Part shown: positions 24,003-33,582 of the stretch, in pieces
How the letters are laid out: the number at the start of each line of letters is the position of its first letter
How positions within the stretch are numbered: position 1 is the first letter of the stretch
Source: Cryobacterium sp. Y11
GTDB lineage: Bacteria > Actinomycetota > Actinomycetes > Actinomycetales > Microbacteriaceae
NCBI RefSeq assembly: GCF_002929535.1
Contig: NZ_PJJO01000054.1
Coordinates: 124,001-188,000 of the forward strand
Direction: 5' to 3'
DNA length: 64,000 nt
Position numbers and translations under genes: made by a program
The notes under the pieces: model-generated
Told to the model about the DNA's origin: nothing
Database searches by the model: none
What the model saw: only the letters and a program-made list of their open reading frames with translations

Positions 24003-24353
24003 TCAGGCGGGGAGTTTGAGCGAGTCGACGAAGGTGGCCGCGTGCTGACTGGTGAGAATGACGCGGGCGAACTCCTCGTCGACGAGGTCGATCACCACAG
24101 CCGCGCGGTGACGCTTGATCGAGACGAAGTCCTTGCCGCCGTGAAACTTCCAGGTTCCGGCGGCCAGAACGAGCGGAATCATCGATCCGGGTGAGCGAAT
24201 GCCGCGCAGCCAGATCCACGGATCCTCGGTGATAATCACCGACCGGATGTTTTCCCGCTGCACCACGATCGACTCGCGTCGGAGCGCCAGCGTTCGTTCC
24301 GCGCGCGTCAGGTGGATCTCGAGCCGGTCGGAATGCACGCTCAGGGAAGCCAT
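24003..24353 (-). CDS. Conserved hypothetical protein, beta-rich, PH-like
   Basis: A 116-residue protein from the start MASLSVHSDRLEIHLT. Alternating hydrophobic strands (DRLEIHL, ALRRESIVV, IRSVIIT) followed by a C-terminal helix (FARVILTSQHAATFVDSL) suggest a small pleckstrin-homology-like fold. No catalytic motif or signal peptide is visible. It is the first gene past the island toward the heme operon and is read in the same direction as hemL. Function unknown. Confidence 0.7.
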   Translation of the reverse strand: MASLSVHSDRLEIHLTRAERTLALRRESIVVQRENIRSVIITEDPWIWLRGIRSPGSMIPLVLAAGTWKFHGGKDFVSIKRHRAAVVIDLVDEEFARVILTSQHAATFVDSLKLPA

Positions 24354-24446
24354 GGTTCCAGTCTGCCCGGTCCAAGCCGAAAACTCGTTGTCTGACGCGA
24401 ACAAAGCGGTAATGTCTCAGCGCAGGAACTCTCCAATCGAAGCCGA

Positions 24447-25829
24447 TCAGTGCTGCGGCGTCGCGGCGGCCGCAGCCTTGGCCGCGGCGGGCAGCGCCTC
24501 AAAGATGCGCCCGATGGCGCTCTGATCGTGCGCATCGGAGACGAACCAAGCCTCGAACACGCTGGGCGGCAGCGACACGCCGCCATCGAGCATGGCGTGA
24601 AAGAACGGGGCGTAGCGAAAGGTTTCCTGGCGTTGCACGTCGGCGTAGGTACGCGGGGCCGAACCCTGCGCCTCGTCGCCGAACACGAAGCTAAACAGAT
24701 TGCCAGCTCGCTGCACCCGGTGAGCGACACCCTCGGCGGCGAGTGAGGCGGAAACCGCTTCAGAGAGGATGATGGCGGTCGCGTTGAGCCGGTCGTACAC
24801 GCTCTCGTCGAGCAGGTTGAGGGTCGCGATGCCAGCCGCAACTGCGACCGGATTGCCCGACAGCGTTCCGGCCTGGTAGACCGGGCCGGACGGTGCGAGA
24901 AAGTCCATCACGTCGGCCCGACCACCGAGCGCGGCAACCGGCAGGCCACCGCCGATGATCTTGCCGAAGGTGAGCAGGTCGGGCGTGTAAAACTCCTCGC
25001 CGGCCGACTCCAGGCTGCTCGTCTCGAGGCCCCAGAAGCCAGAGCGGCTCACCCGAAAACCGGTGAGCACCTCGTCGAGGATGAGCAAGGCGCCATTGGC
25101 GTGTGCAATCGCCGACAGGGCCGCGTTGAAGCCGGCATCGGGAGCGACAACGCCCATATTGGCAGCGGCGGCCTCGGTGATGATGGCAGCAATACGGCCG
25201 GGGTGCGCCTCGAAGGCGGCCCGCACGGCAGCGAGGTCGTTGTAGGGCAGCACCAGAGTCTGCGCGGCGGTCGCCGCGGTGACGCCGGCCGAACCGGGCA
25301 GGGCGAGGGTCGCGAGGCCGGAACCGGCCTGGGCCAGCAACCCGTCGGAATGACCGTGGTAGTGCCCGGCGAACTTGATCAGCAGGTCCCGACCGGTAAA
25401 ACCGCGGGCCAGCCGAATGGCGGTCATGGTGGCTTCGGTACCGGTAGAAACGAGGCGCAGCTTTTCGACAGCGCCAACCCGCGCAGCGACCAGTTCGGCC
25501 AATTCAGTCTCGGCGGGCGTTGAGGCGCCAAAGGACAAACCGAGAGCTGCGGCATCCTGAACGGCCTTGATCACCTCGGGATGCGCGTGCCCGAGAATCG
25601 CCGGTCCCCACGAATTCACCAGATCGACATATTCGCGCCCGTCGGAGTCGGTGACGTAAGCACCGGCAGCCTTCACCAAGAAGAGCGGGGTACCACCGAC
25701 CGATCCGAACGCCCGTACCGGAGAGTTGACCCCGCCGGGGATGACGCGACGGGCGCGGTCGAACAGCTCGTCGTTGTGGGTGCGTTCGACTGTAGGCGGA
25801 ATTTCGTCGGCCCGTAGCGCGTCGGTCAT
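24447..25829 (-). CDS. hemL: Glutamate-1-semialdehyde 2,1-aminomutase
   Basis: A 460-residue PLP enzyme that isomerises glutamate-1-semialdehyde to 5-aminolevulinate, the second step of the C5 heme route. [19 protein letters not shown] is the family N-terminal signature. The PLP lysine lies in [16 protein letters not shown], and [18 protein letters not shown] precedes it. The C-terminus has an Ala-rich extension. Its ATG overlaps the hemB stop (ATGA). It is the last gene of the leftward heme operon. Confidence 0.95.
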   Translation of the reverse strand: MTDALRADEIPPTVERTHNDELFDRARRVIPGGVNSPVRAFGSVGGTPLFLVKAAGAYVTDSDGREYVDLVNSWGPAILGHAHPEVIKAVQDAAALGLSFGASTPAETELAELVAARVGAVEKLRLVSTGTEATMTAIRLARGFTGRDLLIKFAGHYHGHSDGLLAQAGSGLATLALPGSAGVTAATAAQTLVLPYNDLAAVRAAFEAHPGRIAAIITEAAAANMGVVAPDAGFNAALSAIAHANGALLILDEVLTGFRVSRSGFWGLETSSLESAGEEFYTPDLLTFGKIIGGGLPVAALGGRADVMDFLAPSGPVYQAGTLSGNPVAVAAGIATLNLLDESVYDRLNATAIILSEAVSASLAAEGVAHRVQRAGNLFSFVFGDEAQGSAPRTYADVQRQETFRYAPFFHAMLDGGVSLPPSVFEAWFVSDAHDQSAIGRIFEALPAAAKAAAAATPQH

Positions 25830-26809
25830 GCTTGCTCCTTTGTGAGCCAGGTGGCCAGTTCAACGGCCCAATAGGTAAGTACAGCGTCGGCGCCGGCGCG
25901 ACGGATGCTGAGCACCGACTCTTCGACGGCACGCCGGCGGTCAATCCAGCCCTGCGCAGCTGCGGCTTCGATCATCGCGTATTCGCCGGAGACTTGATAT
26001 GCCCAAACTGGAATATTACTCAGAGCGGCGACCTCGGCGAGTACGTCGAGGTAGCTGCCGGCCGGTTTGACCATGACGATGTCGGCGCCCTCAGCGATGT
26101 CGAGCCGGGCTTCGCGCACGCCCTCACGACGGTTGGCCGGGTCGAGCTGGTAGGTTCGGCGGTCGCCGACCAGGGTTGAGGCGACGGCCTCCCGGAACGG
26201 GCCGTAGAAGGCGGAGGCATACTTGGCCGAGTACGCCAGCACTGCGGTGTCTTCGAAGCCGTTAGCGTCGAGGGTTTCGCGCACGGCTGCTACCTGGCCG
26301 TCCATCATGCCGGAGAGGCCGAGCAGCGCTGAGCCGGCGTTAGCCTGGGCCAGCGCCATGTCACGGTAGCGTTCGAGAGTTGCATCGTTGTCGACGTGGC
26401 CGTCGGCGGCGAGCACGCCGCAGTGCCCGTGGTCGGTGAATTCGTCGAGGCACAGGTCGGTCTGCACCACGAGCGCATCACCGATCTCAGAGGCCAGGGC
26501 GCGGGTGGCCAGGTTGAGAATGCCGTTGGGGTCGGTCGCACCGGTTCCGATTGCATCGCGCACCTCCGGCACCCCGAACAGCATCACGCCGCCGATGCCT
26601 GCTTCGGCCGCTTCGACCACGGCACGTCGGGCACTATCGATGCTGTGCTGCACGACACCGGGCATCGAGCTGATCGCACGCTGCGCGTCGCCCTCATGCA
26701 CGAACATGGGGAGCACGAGCTCGGCCGGGTGGACACGAATTTCACTGGCCAGGCGACGGAGTGCGCCGCTAGTGCGCAGGCGTCGTGGGCGGATAACGGG
26801 TTTGGTCAC
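25826..26809 (-). CDS. hemB: Delta-aminolevulinic acid dehydratase (porphobilinogen synthase)
   Basis: A 327-residue enzyme condensing two 5-aminolevulinates to porphobilinogen. The two Schiff-base lysines are seen in [14 protein letters not shown] and [10 protein letters not shown]. The metal-site region reads [14 protein letters not shown]: it keeps two of the three cysteines of zinc enzymes (CxCx7C) but has Asp in the middle position, so it is neither the classic zinc nor the classic Asp-rich magnesium form. A 95-bp gap separates it from hemD; it overlaps hemL by four bases. Confidence 0.95.
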   Translation of the reverse strand: MTKPVIRPRRLRTSGALRRLASEIRVHPAELVLPMFVHEGDAQRAISSMPGVVQHSIDSARRAVVEAAEAGIGGVMLFGVPEVRDAIGTGATDPNGILNLATRALASEIGDALVVQTDLCLDEFTDHGHCGVLAADGHVDNDATLERYRDMALAQANAGSALLGLSGMMDGQVAAVRETLDANGFEDTAVLAYSAKYASAFYGPFREAVASTLVGDRRTYQLDPANRREGVREARLDIAEGADIVMVKPAGSYLDVLAEVAALSNIPVWAYQVSGEYAMIEAAAAQGWIDRRRAVEESVLSIRRAGADAVLTYWAVELATWLTKEQA

Positions 26810-26904
26810 CCTTGTACCCTACGCCGCTCGGCTGTGCATTTCGTTATCTGCTCGTTACCTGCCCGATCGAATAAGCGGATGCCGCAGCCAGTCATCGCGG
26901 CGTC

Positions 26905-27693
26905 TCAGATTGCCGAAGCGCTTCCCTCGAGCGCGGCATCGACGAGCGCATCGATGAGGGACTCGGCGCTGCGCGCCGAGGCGACAACGTCGACGCGCAG
27001 TCCGAGGGCCCGGGAGTCTCTGGCAGTCTGCGGTCCGATGCAGGCCACGAGCGTGCGTTCGGGGATATCCCCGAACTGCTCGCGCACCTGACGCGCCACG
27101 CTGCCACTCGTGACGAGAACGGCGTGCACGAGTCCGGCCTTGACGTCGGCGACGACCTGGTCACTGACCGGAACACCGATGGTGCGGTAGGCGACGACCG
27201 ATTCCACGTCGTGGCCAATGCGGCGCAGCCCCTCGGTGAGCAGCGGCTTGGCGATCTCACTCCGCAGGGTGAGCACTCGGAGCGGAATAACGCCGGCGGT
27301 CGCGGTTTCCCATTCTTCCAACAGTCCGCGGGCGGAGTTGTCCTCAGAGGGCACGATATCGACGTGGTAACCGGCTGCGATGAGCGCCGCCGCGGTGGTC
27401 TCGCCGACCGCAGCGATTCGAGTTCCGGGCGCGACGACGGCGCGGTGCGACGACAGAACGTCGACGGTAGTAGCGCTCGTGATGGTCATCCAGTCGAAGT
27501 CGCCCGCGGCAAGGCGCTGCAGGGCCGCGTCGAGGGCCGGGGCGTCGTCGGTGGCAGCGAAGTTGATCATCGGTGCAACGATCGGGTGCGCGCCCTTGGC
27601 CCGCAGGTTCGCTGCCACCTGGTCGCCCCAGGGGCCGCCGCGCGGAACGAGAACGCGCCAGCCTGCGAGGGGCTTGGTCAGTCGATTGATCAC
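26905..27693 (-). CDS. hemD: Uroporphyrinogen-III synthase
   Basis: A 262-residue HemD-fold protein that closes and inverts the linear hydroxymethylbilane to uroporphyrinogen III. The family is poorly conserved, but the two-domain pattern is present: GWRVLVPRGGPWGDQVA at the start, TSATTVDVL and AVGETTAAAL in the middle, and VLVTSGSVARQVRE with ACIGPQTARDSRALGL at the end. The ATG overlaps the hemC stop (ATGA), as usual for hemCD pairs. Confidence 0.92.
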   Translation of the reverse strand: MINRLTKPLAGWRVLVPRGGPWGDQVAANLRAKGAHPIVAPMINFAATDDAPALDAALQRLAAGDFDWMTITSATTVDVLSSHRAVVAPGTRIAAVGETTAAALIAAGYHVDIVPSEDNSARGLLEEWETATAGVIPLRVLTLRSEIAKPLLTEGLRRIGHDVESVVAYRTIGVPVSDQVVADVKAGLVHAVLVTSGSVARQVREQFGDIPERTLVACIGPQTARDSRALGLRVDVVASARSAESLIDALVDAALEGSASAI

Positions 27694-28643
27694 GTGGTCA
27701 CTTTCAACGGAGCGAACTCGGCCGCGCCACCGGCCAGAAGATCTATGGACACTCGTTCGGCCACGTCGAGCGCGGCTTCCACGAGATGGGGTGCGGAATG
27801 GGAATCGGGAGTCGCCGCGTGTGAACTGGTGACCTTGCGGGAGCCATCAGGGCTGTACACGGTCGCGGTGAGAAAGAGCAGACCATCATCGACCACTGCT
27901 GTGGCACCGACCGGCGCGGCGCAGCCAGCTTCGAGGCGCGCCAACACGGTGCGTTCGGCGGTTGTCGTTGCCTGAGTGGAGGCGTGGTTCATGGCGGCGA
28001 GTGCCAGACCGAGCAGACGTTCCGGCTTGCCGTCCCGCACCTCGATCGCCAGCGCACCCTGGCCGGGAGCACTCGGCCAGGCCGACAGCTCCAGAAACTC
28101 GGGGCCGAGGGAATCCAGACGGCCGAGGCGGCCAAGCCCCGCAGCCGCGAGCACGACGGCGTCGAGATCGCCCTCGGCGACGCGCCCGATGCGGGTGTCG
28201 ATGTTGCCGCGAATGTCAACGACGGTCAAATCCGGGCGACGCTCCCGCAACTGGGCGACGCGGCGCGGTGAACCGGTGCCGACGCGGGCGCCCTCCGGCA
28301 GGGTGTCCAGGGTGAAACCGGCGCGCGCAACCAGCACGTCGCGGGCATCCGCTCGTTTGGGTACTGCGCCAATGCGAAGGCCCTGGTGCGGTTCGGTCGG
28401 CAAGTCTTTGAACGAATGCACAACGACGTCACACTCATCGTTCAGCAGGGCCTCGCGCAGGGCACTCGCGAACACACCGGTGCCACCGAGGCTCGAGAGC
28501 GACTCGGTGGAGGTGTCACCGTGTGTCGTGACGCGCACGACTTCGACCTCGACTCCGGCCGAGGCCGCAATGCGGTTCACGATGGTTTGGGTCTGCGCGA
28601 GGGCCAAGGCGCTCGCGCGCGTGCCCACGCGAATAACGGTCAC
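27690..28643 (-). CDS. hemC: Hydroxymethylbilane synthase (porphobilinogen deaminase)
   Basis: A 317-residue enzyme polymerising four porphobilinogens. RVGTRASALALAQT is the N-terminal signature, HSFKDLPTEP and GSPRRVAQL are central, and the dipyrromethane cofactor cysteine is in LEAGCAAPVGA. The GTG start at 28643 overlaps the cpfC stop (GTGA); a much longer in-frame extension would run through cpfC and is not real. Confidence 0.95.
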   Translation of the reverse strand: MTVIRVGTRASALALAQTQTIVNRIAASAGVEVEVVRVTTHGDTSTESLSSLGGTGVFASALREALLNDECDVVVHSFKDLPTEPHQGLRIGAVPKRADARDVLVARAGFTLDTLPEGARVGTGSPRRVAQLRERRPDLTVVDIRGNIDTRIGRVAEGDLDAVVLAAAGLGRLGRLDSLGPEFLELSAWPSAPGQGALAIEVRDGKPERLLGLALAAMNHASTQATTTAERTVLARLEAGCAAPVGATAVVDDGLLFLTATVYSPDGSRKVTSSHAATPDSHSAPHLVEAALDVAERVSIDLLAGGAAEFAPLKVTT

Positions 28644-29764
28644 GGTGCCATCCCAGCGACGGCCGGCTTGAAGCCGAGGCGCACATTTTCGCAGCAGCCG
28701 GGGCGACAGATGTCGTACCAGGGGCCGAGGTTGGTTGCGGCCGGACGGTCTTCGTCGGGGGTGTCGTTCAGGCGTTCCTCGATCAGGTCGACGAGACCGC
28801 TCACGAAATCGGGCGAGACACCGGGGGTCGGCACGCGCACGGCGTGAATGCCGAACTTCGCGCTGGTTTCCATGGCCTCGTTGTCGAGGTCCCACATGAC
28901 CTCCATGTGGTCGCTCACAAAACCGAGCGGCACAATGATCACGGCGCGGATGCCTCGCTCCGGCAGCAGGGCGATCGCATCGTTGATGTCGGGTTCGAGC
29001 CACGGCATGCTGGGCGGGCCGCTGCGGGACTGGTAGACGAGCTGCCACTGGGTCTTCAACTTCGCCTGGCCGTCTACCGGCTCGACCAGGGAGTCCATCA
29101 CGACCTGCGCGACGGCGCGGTGCTGCGCCTCGTAGGCGCCACCCTCGCCGAAGCCACGCTCGGCCGGGCCGCTCTTGCTGGCATCCGTCATCGGAATGGA
29201 GTGGGTCGAGAACAGGATCTCGACCTCCGTGTCAACGTTGATGCCGGGAATGGCCTCCACGACGTCTTTCAAGCCCTGGGTCACACCGGTGATAAAGGGC
29301 GTGACGAAGCCCGGGTGGTCAAAGAACTGGCGGATCTTGTCGATGTGGACCGTGTCGTTTAGGCCCGTTTCGGTTAGGGCCGCGGCGAAGTCCTCGCGGT
29401 ACTGGCGGCATCCGCTGTACGAGCTGTAGGCGCTGGTCGCGATGGCGAGCAGACGATTGTGGCCGGCATCATGGGCGTCGGAGATGGTGTCGCGGAGATA
29501 CGGCGCCCAGTTGCGGTTGCCCCAGATCACCGGCAGGTCGAGGCCGCGACGGGTCAGTTCGACCTGCAGGGCGGCCTTCAGCACGCGGTTCTGATCGTTG
29601 ATCGGGCTGACGCCGCCGAAGTGGCGGTAGTGGGTGGCGACCTCTTCGAGGCGCGCTTCTGGGATGCCGCGACCACCCGTTACGTTGCGCAGAAACGGAA
29701 TCACGTCGTCCTGGCCTTCTGGACCGCCGAATCCGGCCAACAGAACGGCGTCGTAGTGGGTCAT
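28640..29764 (-). CDS. hemH: Coproporphyrin III ferrochelatase (CpfC/HemH)
   Basis: A 374-residue ferrochelatase inserting iron into coproporphyrin III in the actinobacterial/firmicute route. LLAGFGGPEGQDDVIPFLRN is the family N-terminus. The catalytic histidine lies in LFSTHSIPMTD, with VIIVPLGFVSDHMEVMWDLD following. CRPGCC near the C-terminus (DICRPGCCENVRLG) fits the cysteine ligands of the [2Fe-2S] cluster of actinobacterial enzymes. The ATG overlaps the chdC stop codon by one base (TAATG). Confidence 0.94.
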   Translation of the reverse strand: MTHYDAVLLAGFGGPEGQDDVIPFLRNVTGGRGIPEARLEEVATHYRHFGGVSPINDQNRVLKAALQVELTRRGLDLPVIWGNRNWAPYLRDTISDAHDAGHNRLLAIATSAYSSYSGCRQYREDFAAALTETGLNDTVHIDKIRQFFDHPGFVTPFITGVTQGLKDVVEAIPGINVDTEVEILFSTHSIPMTDASKSGPAERGFGEGGAYEAQHRAVAQVVMDSLVEPVDGQAKLKTQWQLVYQSRSGPPSMPWLEPDINDAIALLPERGIRAVIIVPLGFVSDHMEVMWDLDNEAMETSAKFGIHAVRVPTPGVSPDFVSGLVDLIEERLNDTPDEDRPAATNLGPWYDICRPGCCENVRLGFKPAVAGMAP

Positions 29765-30516
29765 TACTGCAGAACCTCGACGAGCTCGGCGCTGGAGATG
29801 CGGCGTCCAGTGTAGAACGGAACCTCTTCGCGCACGTGGAGGCGGGCTTCGGTCTCGCGCAGGCCGCGCATGAGGTCGACGAGCTCGGTGAGCTCGTCGC
29901 TCTCGATCGGCAGTAGCCACTCGTAGTCGCCGAGGGCGAAGGCCGAAACCGTGTTGGCGAGGGCTCCGCGGTAGGCAGCGCCCTTGCGGCCGTGGTCTGC
30001 CAACATCTTGCTGCGCTCGGCGTCGGGCAGCAGGTACCACTCATAGCTGCGAACGAAGGGGTAGATGGTGAGCCACCCCTTCGGCTCCACTCCGCGCAAG
30101 AAGGCGGGTACGTGGCTCTTGTTGAACTCGGCGTCGCGGTGCACGCCCATGGCGTTCCAGGTGGGTAGCAGACTCTTGAGCAGGCGACTGCGACGCAGTT
30201 CACGATTGGCCCACTGCAGAGTCTCGGCCTCGGGCGCGTGCGTCCAGATCATGACGTCGGCATCGGCCTTCAGGCCGGAAACGTCGTAGAAGCCGCGAAC
30301 GGTGACGCCCTCGGCTTCGATGAGGGCCACCACATCGTCGAGCTCATTCACAGCGTGAGGAACATCACGGCCATCGAGGTCATCGGGGTTGTGCGGGTCT
30401 TTTCGCAACACGGTAAAGAGAGTGAACCCTTGCGGCGAAGCCGCGGGTACCTCGGTATCGGTGGGGGTGGCGGGGTGAACGTTGGGTACTGCCTCTCCGG
30501 CAGCCGGGTGAGTCAT
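29764..30516 (-). CDS. chdC: Coproheme decarboxylase (ChdC/HemQ)
   Basis: A 250-residue chlorite-dismutase-fold enzyme that oxidatively decarboxylates coproheme to heme b. VMIWTHAPEAETLQ, HRDAEFNKSHVPAF and YPFVRSYEWYLLP (containing the catalytic Tyr region) are family hallmarks, and DHGRKGAAYRG carries the proximal histidine. The start at 30516 (MTHPAAGEAVP) is preferred; the in-frame extension upstream overlaps the DUF3618 gene. With cpfC and cgoX it shows that this organism uses the coproporphyrin-dependent pathway. Confidence 0.94.
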   Translation of the reverse strand: MTHPAAGEAVPNVHPATPTDTEVPAASPQGFTLFTVLRKDPHNPDDLDGRDVPHAVNELDDVVALIEAEGVTVRGFYDVSGLKADADVMIWTHAPEAETLQWANRELRRSRLLKSLLPTWNAMGVHRDAEFNKSHVPAFLRGVEPKGWLTIYPFVRSYEWYLLPDAERSKMLADHGRKGAAYRGALANTVSAFALGDYEWLLPIESDELTELVDLMRGLRETEARLHVREEVPFYTGRRISSAELVEVLQ

Positions 30517-30574
30517 AGCTCTAGTCTGCTCTGAATTGCCCCCGGCACCAAAAGGAGTGCCCGGTTTCTGTGAA

Positions 30575-30823
30575 CTAGCGATTCTTGACGACGGCAGATG
30601 CCCCGAACCAGACGATAACGCCGACCACCGTGGCCGCACCGAGGGCAATACCAACGAGGGCGGCCGGGCTGTCCTCGCCCAGCTGGCGCAGCGCGTGGGT
30701 CACGCGACGCCGTGTGATGCGCAGCTGCTTGGGCAGATTGAGCTTATATTCGATCGCGTCTAGCGTGGACGCGAGTTCGGCGCGGGCGTTCCGCGCTTCG
30801 GCACGCAGGTCATTTGTGGTCAT
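30575..30823 (-). CDS. DUF3618 small membrane protein
   Basis: An 82-residue protein with a charged N-terminal amphipathic helix (LRAEARNARAELASTLDAIE) typical of DUF3618 and one C-terminal membrane helix (ALVGIALGAATVVGVIVWFG). Its start overlaps the end of the phage-holin-family gene by 14 bp. Family members accompany holin-like and YtxH-like genes in actinobacteria and are thought to act at the envelope or under stress, without a proven function. Confidence 0.8.
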   Translation of the reverse strand: MTTNDLRAEARNARAELASTLDAIEYKLNLPKQLRITRRRVTHALRQLGEDSPAALVGIALGAATVVGVIVWFGASAVVKNR

Positions 30824-31229
30824 ATTCGCCAACTCCCTTGAAGGCATCAACATCGTGACGGATGCTCGCGTGCATGCCATCTGGGTCGGGTTTAGTGGCC
30901 GCCTTCACCCGGTTCACGCCGATGAGCACGAGCACGGCGGCGATCAGCAGCAACGCGACCAGCACGATAAGCGTGGCCAGCCAGAGTGGCAGCACGAGGG
31001 CGAGCAAGATCACTGCGAGGGCGACGAGCACCCCGAGTGCGAAAAAGAGGAAAGCCCCGGCCACGATGAACACGGCGGCGCCGATCCCGAAATTCTTGGC
31101 CTTGGCGGCGAGCTCGGCCTTAAAGGCGTCTAGTTCGGCTTTGACGAGGGCGCTGATCTGGCCGGGCAGCTCCCCGATCAGGGCGAACAAGGGGCGCTTG
31201 CTCTTCGGGTTGAATCCACTGCTAGTCAC
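30810..31229 (-). CDS. Phage-holin-superfamily (Phage_holin_3_6) membrane protein
   Basis: A 139-residue protein with an amphipathic N-terminal helix (QISALVKAELDAFKAELAAK) and two long membrane helices separated by a short turn (FIVAGAFLFFALGVLVALAV and LATLIVLVALLLIAAVLVLI). Despite the name, actinobacterial copies are chromosomal envelope proteins and no other phage gene is near. It forms a compact trio with the DUF3618 and YtxH-like genes. Confidence 0.82.
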   Translation of the reverse strand: MTSSGFNPKSKRPLFALIGELPGQISALVKAELDAFKAELAAKAKNFGIGAAVFIVAGAFLFFALGVLVALAVILLALVLPLWLATLIVLVALLLIAAVLVLIGVNRVKAATKPDPDGMHASIRHDVDAFKGVGEYDHK

Positions 31230-31290
31230 GGATTGCCTTCCCTACGTTCGGGTGTCGGTGGGTGTCTGTATTCTTGGAGCTGGTTCGCAG

Positions 31291-31650
31291 TTAGCTCGCC
31301 AGGGAATCATCGGCGTCCGCCGCCGGCTTGGCCGTTGGGGTGGGCTTCGGGGTCGTTGGGGCGGCAGCCTTCGGCGTCGCTGGGGCATCCGCTTTCACTG
31401 TCGTTGCCGCCTTTTTCTTGGCGACGGCCTGATTGACGGCCTTCTTGCCGACTTTGAAGAGCGTGACGGGAACGTCGCCGACCAGTTCGAGAGCTGCGTC
31501 GCGCACCTCGGTCACCCGACGCTGCACGGGCTTGGCGTTCCAGAGATCGTTCGCGGCGGCAGCGATCTGGTCGTAGCGCTTGCGGCCGGCCCGGGCACCG
31601 AGCACGTAGCCGACGAGTCCGCCAGTGATGAACAGAAGCTTTCCGCGCAT
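31291..31650 (-). CDS. YtxH-like small membrane-associated protein
   Basis: A 119-residue protein with an N-terminal Gly-rich membrane segment (KLLFITGGLVGYVLGARAG), a charged helical middle (KRYDQIAAAANDLWNAKPVQ) and a low-complexity Ala/Pro/Thr/Lys tail. This is the layout of YtxH-domain proteins, which are often general-stress envelope proteins. It is the first gene of the small leftward trio; the divergent methyltransferase starts 207 bp away. Confidence 0.75.
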   Translation of the reverse strand: MRGKLLFITGGLVGYVLGARAGRKRYDQIAAAANDLWNAKPVQRRVTEVRDAALELVGDVPVTLFKVGKKAVNQAVAKKKAATTVKADAPATPKAAAPTTPKPTPTAKPAADADDSLAS

Positions 31651-31857
31651 TGTGTCTCCACTTTCCTAAGGTCTCCCCAGACTAACCCGGTTCGCCGTTT
31701 CGCTATCGGGTCTCGCCGGGCAAGTCCGGGCCCGCTTGTGTCAATACAGGAAAGGCACAGTTTCAGGGCGTGGGCTGCCCGCCGCTCAGCCGAAAATCAT
31801 CCTCCACTCGAATCTCTGTGCTGCATCGTGTCGGTGGCTCACGGTATCGTAAACCCT

Positions 31858-33582
31858 ATGGCGATGGCAGAGGAAACGGTACTCATAGAGCCCGCTTTTG
31901 CCGTCCACGATTCGACTCCCAGCTCCCGCACTGCAAGCATCCGCACTACCGCCGTTCTCGCCGCAATACCCGAATGGTGGGCGCACCGCGCTGCCGCCGC
32001 CGGGCTGAACGGCGTGTGGCTCGACGTGCGCACGGCGATGTCAGCAATCCCGCCTCTTCCGTTGAGTTTGGGGCGCTGTGATGCGGGCGCCGCGCTCGTT
32101 CATTCTGGCCATACCCTCGGTCAGGCCTATGTTGAATCCCTCAGTCCACGCACGCGATCCGAGCACGGTCGGCACTACACGCCAGAGATCCTCGCCGATC
32201 GCCTCTGGCGCATGGCACGGGAAGCTCTCGGTTGGACATCCGACGATCATCAGCTTCCTGGCCTCGTGCGCGACCCCGCCTGCGGCGCAGGCGCACTCCT
32301 TTTACCCGTCCTACGCGAGCACCTGCGCGCGAGTTACTCGACCGATCCTTCGATCACGCTCGCGCAGCTCGCCAATCACATTCAAGGAATCGACCAAGAT
32401 CCGTGGGCGGTCTACCTGGCAAACGTGGTGTTAGCTGCCGAGGTCTTGCCGACACTCGCCCGCATCCCAGAAAACCTTCGCCGCCCCGTTCCCGTTCTCG
32501 CGGTTGTTGGCGACGGCCTCGCTCCTCTATACCCGGCAGCCCTTGTCTCGATCATGAATCCGCCATACGGGCGCCTCAAACTCGACGACGCGACGCGGTC
32601 ACGTTTTAGCGAAACGCTGTACGGGCATGCAAATTTGTACGGGTTGTTCATGGCGGCGGGCGCGGCCGGTCTTACCGACGATGGTGTCCTCGCCGCTCTC
32701 GTGCCGACGAGCTTTTCGGCCGGCCTGTACTTTCACAAGCTCCGCGAGCATCTGGCAGATCAGGCCCCCCTGCGGAGCCTGACCTTTGTACAGGATCGGG
32801 CCGGTGTTTTCAACGGTGTGATTCAGGAAACGTGCCTAGCTGTTTTCGCCCGACAGCGATCCCAGTGGGTGGATGTCGCTCGTTCGAATGGAACGATCAC
32901 GGCCGTCGCGACAGTCCCCTCTCCTCGAGGTTCCCGCCCCTGGCTGATACCTCGCGAATCGTCCGACGCCGCGCTGGCCGCCGCGGCATCCGCTCTTCCG
33001 CTCACCCTGTCCGCTTGCGGATGGCACGCTTCGACAGGCCCACTCGTCTGGAACCGCCGTAAGCACGATCTGCACGCGCTACCAGGCACGGGTCGGCTGC
33101 GGATCATCTGGGCTGCAGATATCGATGGCGGAACGATCCACCGCGACAGCGCTCGTGATGACAAGAGATATCTCGCTACCTCCCTGCCCAGCGACAGCAC
33201 CGTCATGGTGCTCGGGGAACCCGCGGTACTCGTTCAACGTACGACGTCACCGGAGCAGGTGCGCCGACTCGTGGCTGTTGACCTTTCGCCAAGCGTTCTC
33301 ACCGAGCTCGGCGGCTCTGTCATCATCGAGAATCACGTCAACGTGCTGAGGCCGACGCTGCAAGCACCTCTGATTTCACGGACCACATTGGCGCGCGTGC
33401 TGGCTACGCCCACGTTTGATCGTCTGATGCGGTGCATTTCGGGTTCCGTCGCCGTCAGCTCCTATGAGCTGGCATCACTGCCGATGCCAGCTCCCGCTGT
33501 TCTGGCATCGTGGGAGAATTTGGACGGTGACGAGCTGGTGGATGCTGTGGAACAGGCCTATCGCATCGTCGGGATGGAATGA
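31858..33582 (+). CDS. Type II DNA adenine-N6 methyltransferase (PstI/BsuBI-like system)
   Basis: A 574-residue amino-methyltransferase. The S-adenosylmethionine motif is DPACGAGALLLPVL, and the catalytic NPPY motif appears as SIMNPPYGRLKL. RSEHGRHYTPEILADRL precedes motif I, as in gamma-type enzymes that place the target-recognition region after the catalytic motif. The open frame extends far upstream over the membrane-protein trio; the ATG at 31858 is taken because coding similarity begins there. The stop overlaps the endonuclease start (ATGA). It should protect the partner enzyme's site, probably CTGCAG by analogy. Confidence 0.85.
   Translation: MAMAEETVLIEPAFAVHDSTPSSRTASIRTTAVLAAIPEWWAHRAAAAGLNGVWLDVRTAMSAIPPLPLSLGRCDAGAALVHSGHTLGQAYVESLSPRTRSEHGRHYTPEILADRLWRMAREALGWTSDDHQLPGLVRDPACGAGALLLPVLREHLRASYSTDPSITLAQLANHIQGIDQDPWAVYLANVVLAAEVLPTLARIPENLRRPVPVLAVVGDGLAPLYPAALVSIMNPPYGRLKLDDATRSRFSETLYGHANLYGLFMAAGAAGLTDDGVLAALVPTSFSAGLYFHKLREHLADQAPLRSLTFVQDRAGVFNGVIQETCLAVFARQRSQWVDVARSNGTITAVATVPSPRGSRPWLIPRESSDAALAAAASALPLTLSACGWHASTGPLVWNRRKHDLHALPGTGRLRIIWAADIDGGTIHRDSARDDKRYLATSLPSDSTVMVLGEPAVLVQRTTSPEQVRRLVAVDLSPSVLTELGGSVIIENHVNVLRPTLQAPLISRTTLARVLATPTFDRLMRCISGSVAVSSYELASLPMPAPAVLASWENLDGDELVDAVEQAYRIVGME

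Noticed and set aside
30810..31229. Prophage signal from the phage-holin-family gene
   Set aside because: No other phage gene is nearby, and this family is a common chromosomal membrane protein in actinobacteria, typically with DUF3618 and YtxH-like genes.
30862..33582. A 906-codon open frame on the plus strand covering the methyltransferase
   Set aside because: The first 332 codons run antisense over the holin-like and YtxH-like genes and have no domain sense; methyltransferase-like sequence begins at the ATG at 31858.
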